The position numbers and the translations under genes are program-made. The notes under the pieces were generated by a model that was not told the origin of the DNA, made no database searches, and saw nothing but the letters and a program-made list of their open reading frames with translations. From NCBI GenBank assembly GCA_002411545.1, contig DHTG01000043.1:1-21238 (forward strand): DNA of 21,238 nt, given 5' to 3'. Each line of letters starts with the position of its first letter. Position 1 is the stretch's first letter. This DNA comes from Bacteroidales bacterium UBA5266 (lineage in GTDB: Bacteria > Bacteroidota > Bacteroidia > Bacteroidales > WCHB1-69). This document shows, piece by piece, positions 7,998-14,577 of this stretch.

Positions 7998-9995
7998 TTA
8001 TTCAACTGTATTAATTATGTATTTAGCAAGTTCGCTAAGCTTGATGTTGCCTATACTCATAGGCTGTAATTGTCCCATAATGCTGTTTATTTTGTCGAAC
8101 TTGTGAGTGTTTTTGCGTCGAGGATTAAAACTTGCCTTTATAGAATCGATCTTGCCAAGAATTGCTTCTTTCTGTGTCTTTTGGAATGGCAGTGTATTTA
8201 ATAATGAATTGAAATCCTTGGTTGGGTGTAGGAACATGAGTTTTAAAAGTTTGTCGGCTATGCATATTTCAATACTTTCTTTTTTCAAAAAGGCAAACAA
8301 ATCATATAAACGGTTGATGTCAAAATTTATGTTTTGATACTTTCCGTGTAAATGTTTGAGTTTTTGGCCAAAAAACACTCCAATATATTTGGGTGGTAAG
8401 TCAAAGTCTTGGATGATTCTATGTATAAGGGGATAATAATTGTGTGTAAATAAGTAATGATAACAATCCTCAGGGATTTTCCATACTTTGAATTGAATAT
8501 AACGTTCTGAAACATGATTTGGAATAGAAAGTTTTATTTTTTCTATCCAGTTTTTATCTAAAGGGATAGGGGAGGAATCAGTGTCTGGATACATACGGTC
8601 GGCACCGGGTAATACCCTCTCGAAGATGCTGGTTCCGTCGTTAAATGATTTACGTGTTTCTTCCGGAACACCGTCGAATGCCATCAAAGCTCTTTCTTCA
8701 ATAACATCTAATGCTGTTTTAACATCTTCCTCCGGAGCCCAAAATATGATTTGGGCATCTTGAGTTTGTGCGTGTAAGATGGTTTGTATTTTTTGAAAAA
8801 TATCTTTGTCAAGTAGTTCGTCTAAGTCTTCGTTGCAAGTCATATTAGGGCGTTCAATACAAGCAATTACTTTTAAGCGATGTGTGAATTCATCATAAAA
8901 AGCTTTTCCGGGTTGTGTGAAATGTGATAATATATCGCCAAAATAGGGCAGATTCACCGCATATATTTTTTCATTTCGTTCGATGGCTTGTGTAATGGGA
9001 AGGTAATCAAAAAGAAAGTCATTGGGATTTAATTCTATATATGATATTTTCCAATTTATCTTTTTGGTACGAGTTAGTAATTTTTCACGGATAGCCAACA
9101 AAGCCCATTGTCGGAAACATTCCACGTGAGTGAGTTCAGGTATCCATTTAGTATGAGCCACTCCTTTGATTTCGATGCGTGTGCCACCTTTACAACTTAC
9201 ATTTACATCTTGACGTCCGGCACCGATACCGGTGCGAACTTTACCCGTACTTCTGTTGAGAAAACGAATGTAATTGCATGCTTCCATAACTTCGTCGGGA
9301 TTCGACATGTCGGGATATGTTACCGTTTCGATTAATGGGATGCCTAAACGGTCGGTGCGATAGATACGTGTATGAGCTAGGTCGGAGACTTCGCGGCAAG
9401 AATCTTCTTCAATGCTTAATTGTATCAAACGAATATTTTTGTTTTTTAATGGAATTGTACCTTCAATGCCTAAAATGGCTGTACGTTGAAAGCCGGCAGG
9501 AATAGATCCGTCTAAGTATTGTTTACGAGTAATGTGAACTTCTCCAACGATATTAAATTTCGATACCAAGGCTATTTCCAAGGCGTATTGTAATGCTTCC
9601 GGATTAATAGGAAATGGAGGAGTGTCGTCAATATCGTAGGTGCAGGCTGTTTTATTGGAAATACGATATAGGATATTTTTTTTTGTTTTGAACTCCATCA
9701 GAGCTGTTCGGTCGTATTCTCCTAATTCCGATAAAGTGGGACGCATGTGACGTAAGATTTCGGCATCATACTCCTCTTTATTTTGATAAATACCTGCAGG
9801 ACAACGGCAAAATAGTTTTTCTTTGGTCGCTAATTGTTGATGGACTTCTAATCCTGACATAAATCCGATACGGTCGTAATCAAACTGAGTGGCTTTGCTG
9901 CGATCAACGTATCCTATGTTTTTTTTTGATAATTCGTAATTCTCACGCGGTGTTTTTGATTTCACTATATGGGTTTTTATTTGGTTTTCAAGCAT
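7998..9995 (-). CDS. gatE: Archaeal-type Glu-tRNA(Gln) amidotransferase subunit E (GatE)
   Basis: 665 aa. ATP-dependent kinase/transamidase subunit: phosphorylates the glutamate on Glu-tRNA(Gln) and amidates it with ammonia from GatD. The GatB/E cradle domain includes GLEVHQQL (Glu50, His52, equivalents of the GatB metal-site residues), FCRCP (Cys63, Cys65), RHMRPTLSELGEYDR (83-96), a pattern specific to GatE, RKQYLDGSIPAGFQRT (157-172), LSIEED and DRLGIPLIETVTYPD. About 345-440 corresponds to the GAD insertion that separates GatE from bacterial GatB. The chain then returns to the cradle through GVPEETRKSF and LPGADRMYPDTDSSP (about 442-476). Residues about 480-665 are the helical and YqeY-like tRNA-binding tail. 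The roughly 40-residue N-terminal extension is longer than I expect for archaeal GatE. The start is supported by a -7 box at 10030-10037, about 35 nt upstream. Confidence 0.93.
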   Translation of the reverse strand: MLENQIKTHIVKSKTPRENYELSKKNIGYVDRSKATQFDYDRIGFMSGLEVHQQLATKEKLFCRCPAGIYQNKEEYDAEILRHMRPTLSELGEYDRTALMEFKTKKNILYRISNKTACTYDIDDTPPFPINPEALQYALEIALVSKFNIVGEVHITRKQYLDGSIPAGFQRTAILGIEGTIPLKNKNIRLIQLSIEEDSCREVSDLAHTRIYRTDRLGIPLIETVTYPDMSNPDEVMEACNYIRFLNRSTGKVRTGIGAGRQDVNVSCKGGTRIEIKGVAHTKWIPELTHVECFRQWALLAIREKLLTRTKKINWKISYIELNPNDFLFDYLPITQAIERNEKIYAVNLPYFGDILSHFTQPGKAFYDEFTHRLKVIACIERPNMTCNEDLDELLDKDIFQKIQTILHAQTQDAQIIFWAPEEDVKTALDVIEERALMAFDGVPEETRKSFNDGTSIFERVLPGADRMYPDTDSSPIPLDKNWIEKIKLSIPNHVSERYIQFKVWKIPEDCYHYLFTHNYYPLIHRIIQDFDLPPKYIGVFFGQKLKHLHGKYQNINFDINRLYDLFAFLKKESIEICIADKLLKLMFLHPTKDFNSLLNTLPFQKTQKEAILGKIDSIKASFNPRRKNTHKFDKINSIMGQLQPMSIGNIKLSELAKYIINTVE

Positions 9996-10029
9996 TTATT
10001 TAGTTTAGTATCGTCAAAAATGAAAAGTC

Positions 10030-10037
10030 CAAAAGTA
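10030..10037 (-). promoter_or_regulatory. Bacteroidota -7 promoter box for the gatE-gatD operon
   Basis: Minus-strand TACTTTTG, an exact TAnnTTTG match, about 35 nt upstream of the gatE ATG. It shows that the archaeal-type genes are under a host-type promoter. No clear -33 element. Confidence 0.65.
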
Positions 10038-10108
10038 CATAAAAATAGTTTTTTTATTGTTGTTTTTTTTATTTTTTTGAAGTTTTCGTTTTAAGATATA
10101 TTTTGTGC

Positions 10109-10116
10109 TACATTTG
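10109..10116 (+). promoter_or_regulatory. Bacteroidota -7 promoter box for the DUF486 gene
   Basis: TACATTTG followed by CA, 29 nt upstream of the ATG at 10145. It is divergent from the gatE promoter, with 71 bp between the two boxes. Confidence 0.7.
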
Positions 10117-10144
10117 CAGCCGTTTAATGTAAATATGTTTTTTT

Positions 10145-10513
10145 ATGAAAGGATTGATAACTATAGGTTTATTGGTGTTATCTAATACATTTATGACTTT
10201 TGCTTGGTATGGTCATTTAAAGTTTGGTGAAATAAAATCATTGTCAAAACTAGGACTGTTTGCAATTATTTTTATTAGTTGGGGCATTGCTTTATTCGAA
10301 TATTGTTTTCAAGTACCGGCTAATCGAATTGGGTTTAGAGGCAACGGAGGCCCCTTTAGTTTAGTGGAACTAAAGGTATTGCAAGAAGTAATTACACTTT
10401 TGGTATTTACTGTTTTTTCTCTTCTTTTTTTTAAAACAGAAAATTTTCGTACGAATCATATCGTAGGCTTTGTGCTTTTAATATTAGCCGTATATTTTAT
10501 ATTTAAAAAATAA
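10145..10513 (+). CDS. DMT-superfamily DUF486 small membrane protein
   Basis: 122 aa with four hydrophobic helices (about 5-22, 36-54, 78-96, 103-120), the layout of the DUF486 family of drug/metabolite-transporter-like proteins. Family-typical stretches include SNTFMTFAWYGHLKF, ISWGIALFEYCFQVPANRIG and the LKVLQEVITL segment after it. The family has no assigned transport substrate. A single-gene unit divergent from gatE, followed by a structured intergenic region before rpsA. Confidence 0.9.
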   Translation: MKGLITIGLLVLSNTFMTFAWYGHLKFGEIKSLSKLGLFAIIFISWGIALFEYCFQVPANRIGFRGNGGPFSLVELKVLQEVITLLVFTVFSLLFFKTENFRTNHIVGFVLLILAVYFIFKK

Positions 10514-10592
10514 TTAAGGTGCTTAGAAAAACAAAGCAAATTCGATTACAACACAAGTGTGTGTCGAGTAATATTATACGCATAACATTCCA

Positions 10593-10679
10593 ATAAAATG
10601 TGCATCAAGCTAACTGACATACCTTAGTGTGCAAAGCAAACTTGCTTTGTTCTGCAAAACAGATTCAGCTTGATTTTAT
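10593..10679. repeat. Nested inverted-repeat element, possible structured RNA
   Basis: Outer stem: ATAAAA (10593-10598) plus TCAAGCT (10605-10611) pair with AGCTTGATTTTAT (10667-10679), 13 bp with one 6-nt bulge. Inside it is a perfect 8-bp hairpin, CAAAGCAA (10632-10639) and TTGCTTTG (10642-10649), whose 2-nt spacer makes it more likely as a DNA cruciform or as a slightly opened RNA stem. A small CTG/CAG stem can form at about 10652-10662. No promoter motif directly precedes it, so it could be the 3' UTR of the DUF486 mRNA. I cannot assign a family. Confidence 0.55.
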
Positions 10680-10733
10680 CGGACAATGATGAAAAAAAAT
10701 TAAAAAATCAGTAAAAAGCACACATAATTTTTA

Positions 10734-10741
10734 TACATTTG
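10734..10741 (+). promoter_or_regulatory. Bacteroidota -7 promoter box for rpsA
   Basis: TACATTTG followed by CA. It places transcription start near 10748 and gives rpsA an unusually long leader of about 95 nt compared with the 13-45 nt leaders elsewhere in the window. Confidence 0.7.
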
Positions 10742-10744
10742 CAC

Positions 10745-10774
10745 TCCATTTCAAAAAAGGCTCTTTGGAATGGA
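10745..10774 (+). promoter_or_regulatory. Hairpin at the 5' end of the rpsA leader
   Basis: TCCATTTCAAA (10745-10755) pairs with TTTGGAATGGA (10764-10774): 11 pairs, one of them a wobble, with an 8-nt loop AAAGGCTC. It sits at or just after the predicted transcription start. Autoregulation by S1 on its own mRNA is known in other bacteria, so a regulatory or mRNA-stabilising role is plausible but unproven. Confidence 0.55.
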
Positions 10775-10841
10775 GATAGTAGTTAACCTTATGTATAACA
10801 ATTAAAAAGTGTGTATCTTTTTTGCACACAAAACAGAAAAA

Positions 10842-13040
10842 ATGTCAGAAGAATTAAATATTGCTGAAAACACAGAAAACACCGAAGAAAAATTACAAGA
10901 ACCCCAAGAAGTAGTAAATTCCACATCTGAAAACAAAGAATTCGTTGAATCAGAAGTAATTGTTCCATCAGAAGATATTAAAGTTGAAGAGACGGAGAAA
11001 TTAGAAAAATCTGTGCACGCAGAACAACGCATGCCGGTTAAAGAAAGAAGCCTTTCCAAACCCGATGAATCATTTAATTGGGATGAGATAGGAAAAGATG
11101 TACAAATTTACTCTGAAACAGAGCTTAAACATTTAGATGATATTTATAGCCAAACGTTTAAGTCTATTATTGAACAAGAAGTAGTGGATGGAACTGTAGT
11201 TGCAAAGACACCAAGGGAAATAGTCGTAAATATTGGCTATAAATCCGATGGTATTATTCCAGCCAATGAATTGCGTTATAATCCCAATTTAAAAATTGGC
11301 GAAGTCATCGAAGTGTATGTTGAAAAACAAGAAGATGCTACCGGTCAATTGGTGTTGTCCCATAAAAAAGCACGTTTGCTCAAAGCATGGAATCGAGTGA
11401 ATGATGCATACGAAAAAGGCGAAATTATCAACGGATATATTAAATCAAAAACAAAAGGTGGTTTGATTGTTGATATATTTGGTATTGAAGCATTTTTGCC
11501 AGGTTCGCAAATTGATGTAAAACCTATACGCGATTACGATGTCTTTGTGGATAAAACTATGGATTTTAAAATCGTTAAAATCAATCAAGAGTTCAAAAAC
11601 GTTGTGGTCTCACACAAAGCACTTATTGAATTAGAATTGGAAGCACAACGTGCCGAAATCATTTCCGGATTAGAAAAAGGGCAAATATTAGAAGGTGTTG
11701 TGAAAAACATTACAAATTACGGTGCTTTTATTGATTTGAATGGAGTAGATGGTTTGATACATATTACCGATTTAGCATGGGGTAGAATAAATCATCCGGA
11801 GGAAGTAATACAATTGGACCAAAAAATCAACGTAGTTATTCTCGACTTCGACGAAGAAAAGAAACGTATTGCCTTAGGATTGAAACAACTTACACCTCAC
11901 CCATGGGATTCCTTGAATCCTGATTTGGCAGTAGGGGATAAAGTCAGCGGTAAAGTTGTTGTCGTTGCCGACTATGGTGCATTTGTTGAAATACATCCGG
12001 GAGTAGAAGGCTTGCTTCATGTGTCTGAAATGTCATGGTCGCAACATTTACGTACCGCTCATGATTTCTTAAATGTAGGTGATACTGTCGAAGCAGTTGT
12101 GTTAACACTGGACAGAGAGGAACGTAAAATGTCTTTAGGAATTAAACAATTGGTACCTGATCCTTGGAGCAATATTATTGATAAATATAAGATAGGGTCC
12201 AAACATATGGCTATCGTTCGTAATTTTACTACTTTCGGAATTTTTGTTGAATTGGAAGAAGGTATTGATGGTTTGATTCATATTTCCGATTTATCCTGGT
12301 CGAAGAAAATAAAACATCCGGCTGAATTTACTAAAATTGGCGATAGTATTGAAGTTGTCATTTTAGAAATGGATATTGAAAGTCGCAGATTAAGCTTAGG
12401 CCATAAACAATTGGAAGAGAATCCTTGGGATGTTTATGAAACCTTATATACATTTGGTACTATACATGAAGGAACCGTTGTAGGTCATAATGATAAAGGA
12501 TTGATTGTTAATTTACAAGGTGGAGTTGAAGGTTTTGCTTTTAATAAAGGCTTAATCCGTGAAGACAATACTACTATTAAAATGGGTGATACGGAAGAGT
12601 TTAAAGTAATTGAATTTTCCAAAGAAAATAAAAAAATCGTATTATCACATTCACGTATTTGGCAAGATAAATTAGAAGCAGAAAGAGAACGCGCTAACGA
12701 AGATGAAGCAAAGAAAGCAAAAGAAGCTTCAAAAATAACAAAACATATATCCAGTACTTTAGAACGTTCCACCTTGGGCGATTTAGATGCTTTGATTAAC
12801 TTAAAAGCTGATTTGGAAACTGAAGAAAATAAAGAAAAAGCAAAAAAAACCAAAAAAGCGAAAAAAGAAGTGGAAGATAAATTCAATGAAGATGTAGTTG
12901 AAGTAACGGAAATGTCAGTTGATGTAAGTACTATAGAAGCTGAAAAAAAAGAAGAAAAAGAATCTAAACCAAAGAAAACCAGAACTAAAAAAGCAGAACT
13001 CAAAGAAGACGATATGACAAATGAAGCGGAAGGTAAATAA
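10842..13040 (+). CDS. rpsA: 30S ribosomal protein S1
   Basis: 732 aa from the ATG at 10842; the frame continues to a GTG at 10809, but the extra residues are not S1-like. S1 binds mRNA and helps translation initiation on the 30S subunit. Six S1 OB-fold repeats can be traced at about 113-175, 194-260, 279-350, 363-437, 450-523 and 537-604; repeats 3-5 are the most canonical (NYGAFIDLNGVDGLIHITDL, DYGAFVEIHPGVEGLLHVSE, TFGIFVELEEGIDGLIHISD). The first about 90 residues are a Glu-rich low-complexity extension, and the last about 127 are a Lys/Glu-rich tail with KKAKKEVE- and PKKTRTKKAE-type runs. With both tails it is clearly longer than the roughly 557-residue E. coli protein. A long structured leader precedes it and a strong terminator follows. 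Confidence 0.96.
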   Translation: MSEELNIAENTENTEEKLQEPQEVVNSTSENKEFVESEVIVPSEDIKVEETEKLEKSVHAEQRMPVKERSLSKPDESFNWDEIGKDVQIYSETELKHLDDIYSQTFKSIIEQEVVDGTVVAKTPREIVVNIGYKSDGIIPANELRYNPNLKIGEVIEVYVEKQEDATGQLVLSHKKARLLKAWNRVNDAYEKGEIINGYIKSKTKGGLIVDIFGIEAFLPGSQIDVKPIRDYDVFVDKTMDFKIVKINQEFKNVVVSHKALIELELEAQRAEIISGLEKGQILEGVVKNITNYGAFIDLNGVDGLIHITDLAWGRINHPEEVIQLDQKINVVILDFDEEKKRIALGLKQLTPHPWDSLNPDLAVGDKVSGKVVVVADYGAFVEIHPGVEGLLHVSEMSWSQHLRTAHDFLNVGDTVEAVVLTLDREERKMSLGIKQLVPDPWSNIIDKYKIGSKHMAIVRNFTTFGIFVELEEGIDGLIHISDLSWSKKIKHPAEFTKIGDSIEVVILEMDIESRRLSLGHKQLEENPWDVYETLYTFGTIHEGTVVGHNDKGLIVNLQGGVEGFAFNKGLIREDNTTIKMGDTEEFKVIEFSKENKKIVLSHSRIWQDKLEAERERANEDEAKKAKEASKITKHISSTLERSTLGDLDALINLKADLETEENKEKAKKTKKAKKEVEDKFNEDVVEVTEMSVDVSTIEAEKKEEKESKPKKTRTKKAELKEDDMTNEAEGK

Positions 13041-13100
13041 TAAAAGCAGAAATTGTTGTTGACTTTCACGGAAGAGTCTTTAATCTGTATTAAAATATGC

Positions 13101-13133
13101 AAGTTGCCTTTTTATTAAAGAGGCAACTTTTTT
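13101..13133 (+). terminator. Rho-independent terminator of rpsA
   Basis: AAGTTGCCT (13101-13109) and AGGCAACTT (13121-13129) form a perfect stem, extended inward by further T-A pairs to a 3-nt loop, and the 3' arm runs straight into a T-run ending near 13133. It lies 60 bp after the rpsA stop. Confidence 0.88.
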
Positions 13134-13190
13134 ATGTGATTATTTGAAATAAAATTAAATACTAAGGCGTTAATCAATTTTAAAATTATC

Positions 13191-14378
13191 ATGAATCAAC
13201 GAGAACTATTTTTTAATTATGTAGCTCAAACTTCCCCTGAACCTATTGCATTAGAAATTGTAGATGCGAAAGGAGTTTATGTGTATGATATTGCCAATAA
13301 GGCTTATATGGATTTGATATCTGGTGTATCTGTAAGTAATATAGGACATTGTCATCATGAAGTTGTTAAAGCCGTACAAGATCAAGTGCAAAAATATATG
13401 CATACCAATGTATACGGAGAATATATATTAAGCCCGCAAACTCAAATGGCAGAAGCCTTAGTTTCATTATTGCCGCCTACCTTGAATACGGTTTATTTTG
13501 TTAATTCCGGATCGGAAGCTATAGAGGGTGCTATGAAATTGGCCAAGCGATTTACGGGACGTTATGAGCTTATCTCCTGTGAAAATGCGTATCATGGTTC
13601 AACTAACGGTGCTTTAAGTTTAATGGGAAATGACGATTTTACGCAATCATTTCGTCCCTTGTTGCCGTCAACAAATCGTATTGCTTTTGGTAAGATGGAC
13701 GATTTGGAACGAATAAGTCATCAAACAGCTGCTGTTATTATTGAACCGGTACAAGGAGAGGCGGGCATTCGATGTGCGTCGAATACATATTGGAAAGCCT
13801 TGCGTCAGCGTTGTACTCAAACAGGAACTTTACTGGTTTTTGATGAAATTCAGACCGGATTTGGTCGGACGGCTTCTTTGTTTGCTTTTCAAAACATAGG
13901 TATAGTTCCCGATATGTTAACCCTAGCTAAAGCTATGGGTGGTGGAATGCCGATAGGTGCTTTTGTTGCTTCGAAAGAAATTATGAAAACATTGATGTCT
14001 AATCCTGTATTGGGTCATATCACTACTTTCGGCGGACATCCCGTTTCATGTGCAGCTGCTCTTGCTTCTTTACAAGTTATTGAAAAACAAAAGCTTTATG
14101 AAAAGGTCCAACGAAAATCTGATTTGTTTGTTCAATATTTAAATGATCTTAAACAAATCAAAGAAATCCGTCGGAAAGGTTTATTAATAGCCCTTGAGTT
14201 TAATGATAGAGAGTTGAACTTTAAGGTTATTCGTTCCTGTCTAGAAAAAGGTGTTATTGTTGATTGGTTTTTGTTTTGTGATACTGCTTTGCGGATTGCT
14301 CCACCATTAATTATTAGTGATCAGGAAATAATGCAAGCCTCCACCATTATCAAAGAAGCAATTATTGAAAATACGTAA
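13191..14378 (+). CDS. Class III (ornithine/acetylornithine-type) PLP-dependent aminotransferase
   Basis: 395 aa, full-length fold-type I class III aminotransferase, cytoplasmic. Visible landmarks: GVSVSNIGHCHHEV near 45-58, NSGSEAIEGAMKLAKRFTG (phosphate-binding and pairing region, 105-123), YHGSTNGALSLMG, IIEPVQGEAGI (183-193), VFDEIQTGFGRTA (Asp217-Glu219 region contacts the pyridine nitrogen) and TLAKAMGGGMPIGAF with Lys247 as the Schiff-base lysine. The family covers acetylornithine, ornithine, 4-aminobutyrate and lysine aminotransferases. I cannot decide the substrate, as no biosynthetic neighbours are present. It is a single-gene unit between the rpsA terminator and a hairpin/T-run; no TAnnTTTG box is evident just upstream. 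Confidence 0.93.
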   Translation: MNQRELFFNYVAQTSPEPIALEIVDAKGVYVYDIANKAYMDLISGVSVSNIGHCHHEVVKAVQDQVQKYMHTNVYGEYILSPQTQMAEALVSLLPPTLNTVYFVNSGSEAIEGAMKLAKRFTGRYELISCENAYHGSTNGALSLMGNDDFTQSFRPLLPSTNRIAFGKMDDLERISHQTAAVIIEPVQGEAGIRCASNTYWKALRQRCTQTGTLLVFDEIQTGFGRTASLFAFQNIGIVPDMLTLAKAMGGGMPIGAFVASKEIMKTLMSNPVLGHITTFGGHPVSCAAALASLQVIEKQKLYEKVQRKSDLFVQYLNDLKQIKEIRRKGLLIALEFNDRELNFKVIRSCLEKGVIVDWFLFCDTALRIAPPLIISDQEIMQASTIIKEAIIENT

Positions 14379-14460
14379 AAGAAAAAACTTTTATAATGAA
14401 CAGTATCCTTGTCTCCTTATATTTAAAAATCTCATATTTATGAGTGTGATACCATATAGT

Positions 14461-14519
14461 GATTATCCAATTTGCTTGCCATGATAATGGCATATTTGAA
14501 TAATATCTTATTTTTTTTA
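14461..14519 (+). terminator. Probable terminator after the aminotransferase gene
   Basis: An imperfect long hairpin: GATTAT-CAA on the left pairs with TTG-ATAAT on the right (near 14496-14504), and the top is a perfect TGCCAT (14477-14482)/ATGGCA (14487-14492) stem with a GATA loop. A T-rich run follows (14509-14519). The few bases between stem and T-run, and a 3-nt asymmetry in the arms, make it less than ideal. Confidence 0.45.
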
Positions 14520-14549
14520 TTTAGAAATATATCTATTAAAAAATTTTAA

Positions 14550-14557
14550 TACATTTG
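14550..14557 (+). promoter_or_regulatory. Bacteroidota -7 promoter box for the TonB receptor-tcdA unit
   Basis: TACATTTG followed by CA, 21 nt upstream of the GTG at 14578. It supports the GTG start, since there is no room for a longer N-terminus. Confidence 0.7.
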
Positions 14558-14577
14558 CAACTTAAAATAAGTAATAC

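Larger units (their letters stand above)
10514..10841. other. 328-bp intergenic region between the DUF486 gene and rpsA
   Basis: No gene seen. It contains a multi-stem inverted-repeat element (10593-10679), the rpsA promoter (10734-10741) and a leader hairpin (10745-10774). The nonamer CAAAGCAAA occurs at 10532-10540 and again at 10632-10640, exactly 100 bp apart; the second copy is one arm of the inner hairpin. A short perfect palindrome with a 2-nt centre (ACACA-AG-TGTGT) lies near 10551-10562. Confidence 0.6.

Noticed and set aside
12485..13102. 205-codon open frame on the minus strand opposite the rpsA 3' end
   Set aside because: It is a Ser/Phe-rich mirror of the Lys/Glu-rich S1 tail, with no recognisable domain; a shadow frame.
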